Positions 1 to 8,521 are shown, counted from the stretch's first letter. The stretch is 64,000 bases of DNA from Lachnoclostridium phytofermentans ISDg (GCF_000018685.1 NC_010001.1:1132001-1196000), one strand, 5' to 3'. Made by a program: numbers and translations. Notes: a model not told the origin generated them from the letters alone.

Positions 1-444
1 CCACTTCGTAGCAAAGAAGATATCCAGGCGTTAAAAGAAGGGTTAAAAAATAATGTTATGGAAGTAATCTCTACTGATCACGCACCTCATGGAGAAGAGG
101 AGAAGAAAAATTCTATGTCAAAAGCTCCGTTTGGTATTGTTGGATCCGAAACAGCTTTTAGCTTAACTTATACAGAGTTAGTGCAGACTGGTTATTTAAC
201 ACCGATGCAAATGGTGGAGAAGATGAGTTACAATCCTGCAAGAATTCTTGGAATAGAGAAAGGAAGCTTAGAACCTGGCAAGATGGCGGATATTGTAATC
301 GCTGATTTTGATAAGGAGTATGAGATTGATGCTACAAAATTCTATTCCAAAGGGAAAAATACACCGTTTCATGGAAGAAAGGTTTGTGGTAAGGTAATGT
401 ATACCATAGCAGCCGGAGCGGTCGTTTATCAGGTAGAAGAATAA
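1..444 (+). CDS. pyrC: dihydroorotase, C-terminal part (gene begins before the window)
   Basis: Dihydroorotase cyclises N-carbamoyl-aspartate to dihydroorotate in de novo pyrimidine synthesis. The frame is open from base 1, so only the last 147 codons are present. The fragment shows STDHAPH, the metal-site and substrate-binding signature of class I dihydroorotases, then PFGIVGSE and the C-terminal GKMADIVIAD and NTPFHGRKVCG motifs typical of the amidohydrolase fold. An internal ATG at 58 is not the start, because the reading continues upstream in register with conserved residues. pyrF follows 260 bases downstream with its own promoter, so this is a pyrimidine gene cluster. The identification is secure; the N-terminus cannot be judged. 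Confidence 0.95.
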   Translation, partial: PLRSKEDIQALKEGLKNNVMEVISTDHAPHGEEEKKNSMSKAPFGIVGSETAFSLTYTELVQTGYLTPMQMVEKMSYNPARILGIEKGSLEPGKMADIVIADFDKEYEIDATKFYSKGKNTPFHGRKVCGKVMYTIAAGAVVYQVEE

Positions 445-558
445 TTTTAAAGAAAATGATGCAGTTATTTTCATATATAGAAATAAGATATAAGTATATC
501 ACGAATTAACCATATAATATCGCTATAGTTAGAACCACCTTTTTAGGATACTTATTCT

Positions 559-642
559 AGAGGCGGTTTTATTATTGGTTTTTCATAGAGGCGGTGTTAT
601 TATTTGGTTTTCATAAGACGTTTTTTATTATTTGGTTTTCTA
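559..642 (+). repeat. three tandem copies of a degenerate 28-bp repeat upstream of pyrF
   Basis: Units at 559-586, 587-614 and 615-642 share the pattern AGAGGCGG-TTTATTATT-GGTTTTCAT. Units 1 and 2 are nearly identical and unit 3 is more decayed. The array lies immediately before the pyrF -35 region. An ACCACCT/AGGCGGT imperfect inverted repeat (about 532-567) overlaps the first unit and may act as a weak terminator for pyrC. Confidence 0.75.
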
Positions 643-671
643 TTGCAGTCAAGTACTTTTTATGCTATACT
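643..671 (+). promoter_or_regulatory. probable sigma-A promoter of pyrF
   Basis: TTGCAG at 643-648 and TATACT at 666-671 are separated by 17 bases and lie 35 bases before the pyrF start. The -10 matches consensus well and the -35 only in its TTG. Confidence 0.5.
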
Positions 672-705
672 CTTCCATTGAAAAATAAACCTTGGAGGAT
701 TCGAT

Positions 706-1635
706 ATGATACAAAAACTCATAAGCAAAATAGAACAGAACAATGCACCTATCGTTGTAGGTTTAGACCCAATGTTAAGTTATATCCCAAAGCATGTTTT
801 AGAGAAAGCATATGCTGAGTTTGGTGAAACACTTGAGGGTGCAGCAGAAGCAATTTGGCAGTTTAACAAGGCAATCGTAGATACAACCTACGACTTAATT
901 CCAGCTGTGAAACCTCAGATTGCTATGTATGAGCAATTTGGAATTCCAGGGATGATTGCATTTAAGAAGACTGTTGATTACTGTAAGGAAAAGGACCTTG
1001 TAGTAATAGGTGATATTAAAAGAGGTGATATTGGTTCTACTTCCGCGGCTTATGCTACTGGACACCTTGGTAAAGTTACAGTAGGCAGCAAATCTTTTTA
1101 TGGCTTTGATGAGGATTTTGTAACAGTGAACCCATATCTCGGTTCTGATGGAATTACACCATTTCTTGATGTATGTAAGGAAGAAAACAAAGGTTTATTT
1201 ATTTTAGTGAAAACCTCAAATCCATCCAGTGGTGAATTTCAAGATCAGCTTATTGATGGTAAACCACTCTATGAATTAGTTGGCAAAAAGGTTGCTGAGT
1301 GGGGCGAGATGTGTATGGGTGAAAAGTATAGTTATATCGGTGCTGTTGTCGGAGCAACTTATCCTGAGATGGGAAAGGTTCTTCGTAAATTAATGCCTAA
1401 GACATATATATTAGTACCAGGTTATGGTGCACAAGGTGGAAAAGCTTCTGATCTGGCTCCTTACTTTAATGAGGATGGCTTAGGAGCAATTATCAATTCT
1501 TCCCGTGGAATAATCGCAGCTTACAAGCAGTCCGCTTATGAAAGTTTTGGTGCTGCAAATTTTGCTGATGCTTCACGACAGGCGGTAATTGATATGAGAG
1601 AAGATATTAACCAGGCATTATCTCATAAAGAATAG
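706..1635 (+). CDS. pyrF: orotidine 5'-phosphate decarboxylase (long, type 2 subfamily)
   Basis: The enzyme decarboxylates OMP to UMP, the last step of de novo UMP synthesis. The catalytic Asp/Lys signature DIKRGDIGSTSAAYA lies at residues 103-117, and the phosphate-binding region near the C-terminus reads PGYGAQGGK. At 309 aa it belongs to the longer subfamily, the form common in clostridia and mycobacteria, and not to the 230-aa E. coli type. TTGGAGGA sits 7 bases before the ATG and fixes the start. The next gene, a MATE exporter, begins 19 bases downstream and may be co-transcribed. Confidence 0.95.
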   Translation: MIQKLISKIEQNNAPIVVGLDPMLSYIPKHVLEKAYAEFGETLEGAAEAIWQFNKAIVDTTYDLIPAVKPQIAMYEQFGIPGMIAFKKTVDYCKEKDLVVIGDIKRGDIGSTSAAYATGHLGKVTVGSKSFYGFDEDFVTVNPYLGSDGITPFLDVCKEENKGLFILVKTSNPSSGEFQDQLIDGKPLYELVGKKVAEWGEMCMGEKYSYIGAVVGATYPEMGKVLRKLMPKTYILVPGYGAQGGKASDLAPYFNEDGLGAIINSSRGIIAAYKQSAYESFGAANFADASRQAVIDMREDINQALSHKE

Positions 1636-1654
1636 ATAGAGTACAGGGGAAACG

Positions 1655-3010
1655 ATGAGTAATAAAACATATATAAATGATATGACTGAGGGGAGCCCTA
1701 CAAGGCTATTGGTACACTTTGCTGTACCAATGCTAATTGGTAATTTATTTCAACAGCTCTATAGTATGGTGGATTCCATTGTAGTGGGTAATGTCAATGG
1801 TGACAGTGCACTTGCTGCTGTAGGCGCAACCTGGGCCCTAAACTTTTTAATAATATCCCTTACAATGGGGTTGGCAGCAGGAATCGGGATTATCATTTCC
1901 CAATATTTTGGAGCAAAAGATGAGGAAAATGTCAGACGTTCTTTTGCAACAGCAACTTACCTAATTCTTATCGTCTCTGCTATCATGGGATTACTAGGAT
2001 TTTTCTTTAGCAAGCAACTTCTAATAAAGTTAGATACGCCAGTAGAGATTCTAGATGATGCTAATATTTATCTTAAGATAACATGTATTGGAATCCTCGG
2101 TAATGCTGGATACAATGGTATGGCAGCAGTTATGAGAGCATTAGGAGATTCGAAAACACCACTTCGTTACCTTGTGGTGGCTTGTGTGGTAAATATAGTT
2201 CTAGATCTTCTTTTTGTCATTGGATTTGATTGGGGAGTTGCGGGAGCAGCGATTGCTACGATTATAGCACAAGCAGTATCAGGAATAGGATGTGTCATAT
2301 CCGGATTTCGTAAAATACCATTAATTCGTATGCCAATCAAAGAATTTAAGATTGATAAAGTTATTATGAAAAAATGTATCTATCTTGGAATTCCTGCTGC
2401 ATTACAGAACTCCTTTGTTGCTATCTCAACGATCGTATTACAACGTGTAACAAATCAATACGGAAAAACGGTAGTAGCGGCAGCGACAGCTGCACAACGT
2501 ATTGAACAGCTAGTCCTAATGCCTGGCATGTCTCTAGGTTTATCAGTAGCTTCCTATACAGGACAAAACATTGGTGCGATGCGTATTGACCGAGTTAAAA
2601 AAGGATTTTGGTCTGCAACAAAAATAATTGTTGTATTTAGCTTAATCATGATGCCTTGTATGTATTTTTTTGGCGGGGCTGTGATGAAGCTATTTACGAA
2701 TGTGAGCGAAGTCGCAGAAATTGGACAAAAGGCGGTTCGCGTTACTTGTATGTTCTATATTCCGGTAGGTATGATTTATGTTTCCCGTAATGTATTAAGT
2801 GGTGCTGGTGATATGAAGATTCCGATGATTATGGGAATTTCTGAAGTCCTATGCCGTGTTATCTTTGCCAGTGTATTAACAAAAATTCCAGCGATTGATT
2901 ATATGGGAATCTGGTGGGCTACTGGACTTAATTGGTTTATAACAGGAGCAATCGGTACGATACGATATGCTTCTGGTAAGTGGAAGAATAAATCTGTCGT
3001 TGTACATTAA
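1655..3010 (+). CDS. MATE family multidrug/cation efflux transporter
   Basis: This is a 451-residue integral membrane protein with about 12 hydrophobic segments in two halves, the length and layout of MATE (NorM/DinF/MepA-like) antiporters that export cationic compounds using Na+ or H+ gradients. The N-terminal stretch (TEGSPTRLLVHFAVPMLIG, about 11-29) and the repeated small-residue motifs (AALAAVGA-like, GDSKTPL, GDMKIPM) are characteristic. The substrate cannot be inferred. CAGGGGA precedes the ATG. It follows pyrF by 19 bases and is closed by a strong terminator at 3074-3102. Confidence 0.9.
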   Translation: MSNKTYINDMTEGSPTRLLVHFAVPMLIGNLFQQLYSMVDSIVVGNVNGDSALAAVGATWALNFLIISLTMGLAAGIGIIISQYFGAKDEENVRRSFATATYLILIVSAIMGLLGFFFSKQLLIKLDTPVEILDDANIYLKITCIGILGNAGYNGMAAVMRALGDSKTPLRYLVVACVVNIVLDLLFVIGFDWGVAGAAIATIIAQAVSGIGCVISGFRKIPLIRMPIKEFKIDKVIMKKCIYLGIPAALQNSFVAISTIVLQRVTNQYGKTVVAAATAAQRIEQLVLMPGMSLGLSVASYTGQNIGAMRIDRVKKGFWSATKIIVVFSLIMMPCMYFFGGAVMKLFTNVSEVAEIGQKAVRVTCMFYIPVGMIYVSRNVLSGAGDMKIPMIMGISEVLCRVIFASVLTKIPAIDYMGIWWATGLNWFITGAIGTIRYASGKWKNKSVVVH

Positions 3011-3073
3011 TTATTGTTCATAATAAAAAAAAGAGGAACGCATCTTTTGCGCATTCCGTCGTTAATACATGAA

Positions 3074-3106
3074 AGAAAAAGCTCGCCAAGCGAGCTTTTT
3101 CTTATT
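3074..3106 (+). terminator. intrinsic terminator after the MATE gene
   Basis: A perfect 12-bp stem (3074-3085 with 3091-3102, core AAAAAGCTCG/CGAGCTTTTT) has a 5-base loop and is embedded in A and T runs, so it can work in both directions. Confidence 0.9.
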
Positions 3107-3215
3107 AAAGAGCACCCAGCAGGGATGCATAATCCTATTACCTTAATTTATTATATATATTTACTATAGATATATACATATACCCTAGAAAGATTTAAGT
3201 TAGGATTTTACTTTA

Positions 3216-3360
3216 TTAATTTCTTGTAATTGACTATTATTATTTTTCTTAATTACTTATCAACATCTAAGCTCATTTTGCTTAATTTCTTGTAGACGTT
3301 GATTATTATAGCTCCTACTATTTTCTGTAACGTCTATTATTACTTTTCTTTAATTTCTTG
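3216..3360. repeat. degenerate ~67-bp direct repeat echoing the dedA 3' end
   Basis: TTAATTTCTTG occurs at 3216, 3282 and 3350, each followed by a related ACGT-TATTATTA stretch. The last copy is the coding end of the DedA gene on the minus strand. The spacing (66 and 68 bases) suggests decayed tandem duplications of the gene tail. I see no other feature in 3107-3339. Confidence 0.5.
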
Positions 3361-3951
3361 CATACGTTTTTTCTTACGAATCTTTCGGGCTATCAAAAAT
3401 AAAATTACTAACAGAAGTACCGGAATCAGAATATCTTTGTATTTTGCATAATATGTAACAGTATTGGACCAATTACTGCGAAGGACATATCCAATACCGA
3501 TTAACAAGGAATTCCATAAAGTAATACCTATGATAGAGAATAAGGCGAATACGGGATAGGGCTGTTTCACTGCTCCTGCTACAAACGCTATGTAAGTACG
3601 GATAATTGGAACCATTCGTCCAAAGCAAACGACATAGGGACCATAGCGATCAAAACGCTGGTAGGAGGCATCGATGCTTTTCTTCGTTTTTGGAAACTTC
3701 GTCGTAAGTTTTTCTAAGATACAATGTCCACCGATTCTACCAACGAAGTAACAGAAACTTGTTCCAATAATTCCAGCACATACGCTAACTGGAAGCATAA
3801 GAAAGAATGGTATATTTTGAAGAGATGCAACAGCACCAGAAAAAGGTAAGACAATCTCGCTAGAGATTGGAAAGCAACCGTATTCAAGTAGAATAATAAG
3901 AAACATGGCAAAAAGTCCATTTTCATAGATAAAACGGACAACAGAATCCAT
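3340..3951 (-). CDS. DedA family membrane protein
   Basis: DedA proteins are polytopic membrane proteins, recently linked to flipping of phosphatidylethanolamine or undecaprenyl phosphate and to envelope homeostasis. The family hallmark FGRMVPIIRTYIAFVAGAV is present in the middle of the protein, with ISSEIVLPF-like and GTSFCYFVGR motifs before it and a basic C-terminus (KIRKKKRM). Five or more hydrophobic segments are visible in 203 aa, the usual family length. The start is placed at the ATG at 3951: GGAGGGAC lies 4 bases before it, while the ATG 12 bases further out has no ribosome binding site. Substrate and partner are unknown. Confidence 0.88.
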   Translation of the reverse strand: MDSVVRFIYENGLFAMFLIILLEYGCFPISSEIVLPFSGAVASLQNIPFFLMLPVSVCAGIIGTSFCYFVGRIGGHCILEKLTTKFPKTKKSIDASYQRFDRYGPYVVCFGRMVPIIRTYIAFVAGAVKQPYPVFALFSIIGITLWNSLLIGIGYVLRSNWSNTVTYYAKYKDILIPVLLLVILFLIARKIRKKKRMQEIKEK

Positions 3952-4103
3952 AAGTCCCTCCATAAGAAATCTGTTTTTTGTAGTTTATGTGAAATGAAAG
4001 TCTTTCAGAACAAGGAAATTTATCATCTTGTGATGAAAAGTTTAATATGATACAATCCAAATAAGAATAAGAAACGTGAAAATTAGATGAATGGGGTCAT
4101 CTT

Positions 4104-5153
4104 ATGGATATTTGTCTATATAATGGTACTGAGATTTGTACATATGATTTAAAAGATGAATCAGGGATATATTATCAAGATATTGTGATGGAGTGGAAAC
4201 GAAGAGCAGCTGAGAGAAAGTTAATATGTGTTGATTGTGGCAGTCCAGTATACTTAGCAGCTGGGTTAATAAAAGAACCTTATTTTGCTCATTATGATAT
4301 TGTTTCCTGTGCATATGGGAAGAGAATGGAGTCGCAGGAACTTATGCGCGGGAAACGACTCCTGTATCATATGTTAAAAAGAAGTTTTCCTACGAAAGAA
4401 ATACATATTAGACATCGCTTACCCAATGGTTTATATGCTACGTGTTATGTAAAGAATGGAGAGGGTTATGATATAGCAATTGATTATCGCTTACAGACAC
4501 TTCCAATCAAAGAACTTGATTTAAGAGTACAGTATTATGACGAACAAGAAATTATTCCAGTATTTTTATTAGGTATTAGACAGGATAAAAAAGAAGGTCA
4601 GTTATCATGGTATCAGACTTATATCCAAAATCTTAGTGGATGCTGCGCTTTTCTGGATACCGAAGAAGAGAAACTAATAATGAAGCATCACATTACCTAT
4701 ATAGAGAATGGGAAACGAAAGAGTAAAGTATATCAAAAAAGTTATAACATTCATAATTTATCACTTGCGGAAGATGGTAGATTTTTATGTGACTTTTATG
4801 AGGATTGTGAGAGTATAAAGGTAGAACTTAATGAAAAGGAGGAGAGGGAGCAGAAGCGACGTAGAGATATTAGAGAAAAAGAGAGAAGATATCACGAGGA
4901 GCAGATAAGACGGGAGAGTGTTCTTTTAGCAGAACAGGAAAGAAAGAAGCAACAGAATAATCTAAAATTACAAGAATATCAAGAGTGGTGTAAACAAGAA
5001 AAACTTCTAAAAATTGACTTTCATACCGTAACATTACCAGAAGGTATACGAAGGGATGTGTTATTAAACTGTATCGAAATGATGAAAAATGATCAGGAAG
5101 AAATGATATCAAAAAGATATTTGGACTATATTTATAAGCTTATTAAGGAATAA
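4104..5153 (+). CDS. CoiA-like protein (competence/nuclease-like family)
   Basis: The N-terminal third resembles CoiA: a possible zinc site made of CVDCG (Cys42, Cys45), FAH (His63) and Cys69, followed by a helical segment and then a YDIAIDYRL stretch where CoiA-type PD-(D/E)XK-like nucleases carry acidic residues. Residues 240-285 are a highly charged coiled coil rich in Glu, Arg and Lys. At 349 aa it is near CoiA length. CoiA is needed for transformation in streptococci, but no other competence gene lies nearby and the function here is inferred. The ribosome binding site is weak (TGGGGTC). It might instead be a general DNA-repair or anti-foreign-DNA nuclease. Confidence 0.5.
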   Translation: MDICLYNGTEICTYDLKDESGIYYQDIVMEWKRRAAERKLICVDCGSPVYLAAGLIKEPYFAHYDIVSCAYGKRMESQELMRGKRLLYHMLKRSFPTKEIHIRHRLPNGLYATCYVKNGEGYDIAIDYRLQTLPIKELDLRVQYYDEQEIIPVFLLGIRQDKKEGQLSWYQTYIQNLSGCCAFLDTEEEKLIMKHHITYIENGKRKSKVYQKSYNIHNLSLAEDGRFLCDFYEDCESIKVELNEKEEREQKRRRDIREKERRYHEEQIRRESVLLAEQERKKQQNNLKLQEYQEWCKQEKLLKIDFHTVTLPEGIRRDVLLNCIEMMKNDQEEMISKRYLDYIYKLIKE

Positions 5154-5183
5154 TTTTGATACGAATAATATGGGGGGAGTAGT

Positions 5184-6152
5184 ATGGAGATTAAAGGATA
5201 CACTTATGGCTATATGGCAAAGAGAGGTGCTTATCAAAGTGAAGCGGCTAAAGAATCACAAGAAGCTATGTTTGATCTTGGCGTAAACTGGATGTGCTTA
5301 GCATTTCCTCTTATGCAGGATACCTATCAGTCAACTGAAATTCGATTTGATTATCGATATGACATCACAGAAAAAGATATTGTGGTAGCGATAAGACGAG
5401 CCAAGGATCGTAATATAAAGGTTTGTCTAAAACCTATGGTAAATTGTAAAGATCATATATGGAGAGCTTATATTGATTTCCCAGACGAAGATTTTTTAGG
5501 AAAGGATTCTTATTGGAAACAATGGTTTGAATCTTATACAGCTTTTTTATTGCATTACGCAGAAATCGCACAAGATACAGGCTGCGAGATGTTTTGTATT
5601 GGTTGTGAGATGCTTGGAACAGAAAGAAAAGAAGAGTACTGGCGAGAGCTAATTAAAAAGATTCGTGAAGTCTATGAAGGACCAATTACATATAATACCA
5701 ACCATGGTAGGGAGGATAAGGTTAGCTGGTTTGATGCTCTTGACTATATTGGTACTTCTGCCTACTATCCAGTTGCAAGAGCAGGTGGAGCCCTAAAGAA
5801 AAGTATGGTAAATGAGTGGAGTAAGATTCGTGATAATCTTAGAACACTTAGCGAGAAGTTAAATAAAAAAATTATATTTATGGAAATTGGTTGCCGTAGT
5901 GCGAAAGGTTGTGCCACAATGCCATGGGATTTCATGCATATGGAGCTTGAAAGAGATGAAGAAGAGCAAGCAGCATTTTATGAATCCTGCTTAGAAGTTT
6001 TCTTTGATGAACCGTGGTTTTGCGGAATATTTTGGTGGGATTGGAGTACTGAAATCTATAGTACCGAGGAAGAAGCAAAGAAAGATGTTGGATTTAATAT
6101 CCATAGAAAAAAGGCGGAAGATGTAATAAAGAAGTGGTATCAAAAAGAATAG
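5184..6152 (+). CDS. GH113-like TIM-barrel glycoside hydrolase, cytoplasmic
   Basis: A 322-residue single-domain protein without a signal peptide. The pattern fits clan GH-A barrels: the fourth strand ends in FCIGCEM with a candidate acid/base Glu142, and the seventh in FMEIGC with a candidate nucleophile Glu234. KVCLKPMV near residue 80 and WWDW near the C-terminus also fit. GH113 enzymes characterised so far are beta-mannanases, and relatives are often annotated as beta-1,4-xylanase. A strong GGGGGGAG site precedes the ATG. It follows the CoiA-like gene by 30 bases and ends before a bidirectional terminator. The family assignment is from recall of sequence style, and the substrate is not known. 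Confidence 0.6.
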   Translation: MEIKGYTYGYMAKRGAYQSEAAKESQEAMFDLGVNWMCLAFPLMQDTYQSTEIRFDYRYDITEKDIVVAIRRAKDRNIKVCLKPMVNCKDHIWRAYIDFPDEDFLGKDSYWKQWFESYTAFLLHYAEIAQDTGCEMFCIGCEMLGTERKEEYWRELIKKIREVYEGPITYNTNHGREDKVSWFDALDYIGTSAYYPVARAGGALKKSMVNEWSKIRDNLRTLSEKLNKKIIFMEIGCRSAKGCATMPWDFMHMELERDEEEQAAFYESCLEVFFDEPWFCGIFWWDWSTEIYSTEEEAKKDVGFNIHRKKAEDVIKKWYQKE

Positions 6153-6210
6153 ATTTATTTCATGATGCAAATAAATAGTTCTTTTCCCTGATGAGAAATC
6201 CATGCCATAA

Positions 6211-6245
6211 AAATAGAAAGTTCAAAGTACGAGCTTTCTATTTTT
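6211..6245. terminator. bidirectional intrinsic terminator between convergent genes
   Basis: A 12-bp stem (6211-6222 with 6232-6243, one G-T pair) has a 9-base loop, a T run on the plus side and the matching run on the minus side. It serves the glycosidase gene from the left and the 89-aa gene from the right. Confidence 0.85.
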
Positions 6246-6290
6246 ATGTATTTATAAATTTAAGGAGTTAAGCATAATAAGATATCAACA

Positions 6291-6560
6291 CTACCTATTA
6301 GGCATCATCTTTTTTAACATTTCTAATTTCATCTTATCTGCTGGTGACATATTCGCTGTCAGTAAGTCCGTTATAACATTGACCTCCTGTGGTGTAAAAT
6401 CCATGCTCATGGCTTTAAGCTTTGAGTTTGCTTTCATAAGATTAGGTAAAGCTCTCTCCATTGATAGACCTTGTGATTCTTTTATTAATTCAAGCATAAC
6501 TTGCTTCTTATAAGGGTGCATGTTACGTAGAGATTCGTTATTCATCCAATCAGTATTCAT
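6291..6560 (-). CDS. small helical hypothetical protein
   Basis: An 89-aa protein that I do not recognise. It is predicted mostly helical, Met- and Lys-rich, with no signal peptide or membrane segment. Its end (DLLTANMSPADKMKLEMLKK) has the same pattern as the end of the neighbouring 405-aa protein (DMLASMVPPEQKNTFDTMKK), so the two probably share a C-terminal motif and may interact. GAGGT precedes the ATG at a normal distance. It lies 42 bases after the 405-aa gene in the same direction and is probably in one operon with it. Confidence 0.75.
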   Translation of the reverse strand: MNTDWMNNESLRNMHPYKKQVMLELIKESQGLSMERALPNLMKANSKLKAMSMDFTPQEVNVITDLLTANMSPADKMKLEMLKKMMPNR

Positions 6561-6602
6561 ATTTTTACCTCATTTCTTTTTTACTAATCTTACAACTTAA
6601 AT

Positions 6603-7820
6603 TTAAGTTGGCATAAACATCCCGGATTCAAACATCTTCTTCATAGTGTCAAAGGTGTTTTTTTGCTCTGGAGGCACCATACTAGCAAGCATATCAAACA
6701 TCTGTTGATTATTTTGTCTAGCTGGTGAATGATTACCCGATTGCCCGGACTGAGTATTTGATGCCGCAGAAACATTCTGTGCTTGTTTTGGTGAATTACC
6801 TTTTCTAGCTGCTTCAGCAGCTGATCTTGTAGCGCGATAAGGTGCATTGTTCGTATAATATGGGGCACTTGTAACATCTCTATTCATATTTCCCATATCA
6901 TATGGTGGTAGATTGACTGGAGGGGGAACATTGTAATTTGGCCAATTTGTTTGCACATTACCAGATGTAGGGGAATTTCCAGGCATTTGCATATTAGAGG
7001 CCTCAGAAACTGTTTGGCCTGCTGTATTTGTAGTTGCATCAGGTGGTGGGCCTTGACCATACATGGCTTGGTAGAGTAGATCATACGGAGTAGGAGAGGT
7101 GCTTTCATAATAGGAGTTATCATAATTCATAGAAGATGGTGGTGGAGCTGACGCATTTGGTGGAGGATAACCCTGTGAATTGTAATCTTGTGAAGGAGCA
7201 TTTTGTGTTGGGGAACCTGATGTTGCTCCTGCAAATGGTGAACCACTCATCGTATTCATCATATTCATCATATTCATTATGTTTGGTAAATTATTCATCA
7301 TATCCTGCATGTTATTCATTCCTTGCATGTTATTCATTCCTTGCATATTATTCATTCCTGGCATATTCATCATCCCTGACATATTTTGATACATATCCAT
7401 AACGCGTTTCATACTAAATATATTAAGTACATTATCAACAAGCGATATTTCTGGTGGTGTACAGTATGGACGGATACTTCTTAGTATTCCCTCAAAGTTA
7501 ATAGACCCCTCTCCTTTTCCTGAGCCAAAAAGCCCCTGTAATCCTGGGAAAAGTCCCTGTAGTCCTGGAAGGCCGGTAGCACTAACTGTATCATCTTTCG
7601 TATCTGCCTTCTTCCTACCAAACAGACCTAGTCCTCCCTGTTGTCTAAAGGTACGAATCATATCCATAAAATCGTTGAATTTTATAAATAGATCCGCAGT
7701 TTTTCTTGTGCCAGCATCAAGGTATGGAGCAGCTGCTTGAATCATTTTGGAAGTACGACTTTGCCCAGAAAAAGAGGTAATGTTATCAGGGCTTTTCTCA
7801 GCCTGATTCGTCTCCTCCAT
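6603..7820 (-). CDS. Met/Asn/Pro-rich hypothetical protein with internal repeats
   Basis: A 405-aa protein of unknown function. The N-terminal ~140 residues are helical (MIQAAAPYLDAG, FNDFMDMIRTFRQQ). Residues ~160-200 repeat MNNMQG-like units, residues ~215-360 are a disordered Pro/Asn/Ser/Tyr-rich linker, and the last 40 residues form a helix with the DMLASM-PPEQ-K-TF-KKM motif. The start is placed at the ATG at 7820 because AAGGAGGAG lies 6 bases upstream. An in-frame ATG at 7892 lacks such a site and would add 24 residues that overlap the luxS terminator side. It is transcribed with the 89-aa gene. The composition would suit a structural or surface-assembly role, but nothing proves it. 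Confidence 0.75.
   Translation of the reverse strand: MEETNQAEKSPDNITSFSGQSRTSKMIQAAAPYLDAGTRKTADLFIKFNDFMDMIRTFRQQGGLGLFGRKKADTKDDTVSATGLPGLQGLFPGLQGLFGSGKGEGSINFEGILRSIRPYCTPPEISLVDNVLNIFSMKRVMDMYQNMSGMMNMPGMNNMQGMNNMQGMNNMQDMMNNLPNIMNMMNMMNTMSGSPFAGATSGSPTQNAPSQDYNSQGYPPPNASAPPPSSMNYDNSYYESTSPTPYDLLYQAMYGQGPPPDATTNTAGQTVSEASNMQMPGNSPTSGNVQTNWPNYNVPPPVNLPPYDMGNMNRDVTSAPYYTNNAPYRATRSAAEAARKGNSPKQAQNVSAASNTQSGQSGNHSPARQNNQQMFDMLASMVPPEQKNTFDTMKKMFESGMFMPT
7284..7362 (-). repeat. in-frame short tandem repeat coding for MNNMQG units
   Basis: ATTCATTCCTTGCATGTT-like units of 18 bases repeat about four times inside the Met/Asn-rich gene. The copies are nearly identical, so the tract is likely to vary in length between strains. 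Confidence 0.7.
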
Positions 7821-7920
7821 AAGAACTCCTCCTTGTTGTCCGATTATGCAAGAAATTGTTGTATAGAGTTTTAATAGGGTTATATTTGCCATCTTGCCTA
7901 TAACAATATATTCTAAAGGT

Positions 7921-7972
7921 CATAAAAATAGACCGCAGGTTCTTACATGGTGTAAGATGCGGTCTATAAAAA
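7921..7972 (-). terminator. luxS terminator
   Basis: A two-part stem, ATAGACCGCA/TGCGGTCTAT (7928-7937 with 7958-7967) and TCTTACA/TGTAAGA (7941-7947 with 7951-7957), has a TGG loop and TTTTTATG on the minus-strand exit side. It lies directly behind the luxS stop. Confidence 0.9.
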
Positions 7973-7973
7973 T

Positions 7974-8453
7974 CTAATTCGGGTATTCTAGCTGTTCTTC
8001 CGTTATAGAATCAAGTACTTCAGTAAGATAACGTTTGGCAAGGAATTTTGCCATTGGTAAATTCATATCGAGATAATTTCCACAATGAATTGCTGCTGCA
8101 CCAGGAATCTCGCCTTCAAACTCGCTTATAAATGTAAATAGTTCCTTCATCAAAGGAATGATTTCTGCGGAAGTATAATCACCTGATAGTAATAGATAAA
8201 AACCAGTTCGGCAACCCATTGGCCCAAAATAGATTATTTTACTACCAAATACCGCATGGTTTCTTAAAAAAGTAGCGGCTAGATGTTCTATGGCATGCAT
8301 CTCTGCGGTATTCATTACAGGTTCAAAGTTCGGACGTGTCATACGAAGATCGAAAGTAGTAATAATAGCATCACCAGCACTGTCTTTTCTAGAAACATAG
8401 ACACCAGGCAGCAATTTTAAATGATCAATTGTAAAACTTGCAATAGGTTTCAT
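7974..8453 (-). CDS. luxS: S-ribosylhomocysteine lyase
   Basis: LuxS splits S-ribosylhomocysteine into homocysteine and DPD, recycling the SAM by-product and producing the AI-2 precursor. The metal site is intact: HAIEH gives His53 and His57, and IHCG gives Cys124; the catalytic Cys81 lies in MGCRTGFY. At 159 aa it has the normal length. The N-terminal MKPIASFTIDH aligns with the SFELDH start of other LuxS proteins, so the ATG at 8453 is right although its own ribosome binding site is poor. A short upstream ORF with a strong site overlaps this start. It is a single-gene unit with its own terminator. Confidence 0.96.
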   Translation of the reverse strand: MKPIASFTIDHLKLLPGVYVSRKDSAGDAIITTFDLRMTRPNFEPVMNTAEMHAIEHLAATFLRNHAVFGSKIIYFGPMGCRTGFYLLLSGDYTSAEIIPLMKELFTFISEFEGEIPGAAAIHCGNYLDMNLPMAKFLAKRYLTEVLDSITEEQLEYPN

Positions 8454-8484
8454 ATTTCTTATAAATGCATCCTTTTCGATACAT
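8425..8484 (-). CDS. possible 19-codon leader ORF overlapping the luxS start
   Basis: ATG at 8484 is preceded by AAAGGAGGATAA, a far better ribosome binding site than the one in front of luxS. The 19-codon frame ends inside luxS codon 10 in a different frame. It could couple translation to luxS or simply deliver ribosomes. The peptide (starting MYRKGCIYKK) has no recognisable motif. Confidence 0.35.
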   Translation of the reverse strand: MYRKGCIYKKYETYCKFYN

Positions 8485-8512
8485 TTATCCTCCTTTATTA
8501 TCTTTGCATTGA

Positions 8513-8521
8513 ATTATACCA
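8513..8521 (-). promoter_or_regulatory. extended -10 promoter of luxS
   Basis: On the minus strand TGGTATAAT forms an extended -10 about 60 bases before luxS. No convincing -35 is seen, which is common with the TG extension. Confidence 0.55.

Noticed and set aside
7136..7402. 88-aa plus-strand ORF rich in Ser/Tyr
   Set aside because: It is the antisense reading of the MNNMQG repeat tract in the Met/Asn-rich gene.
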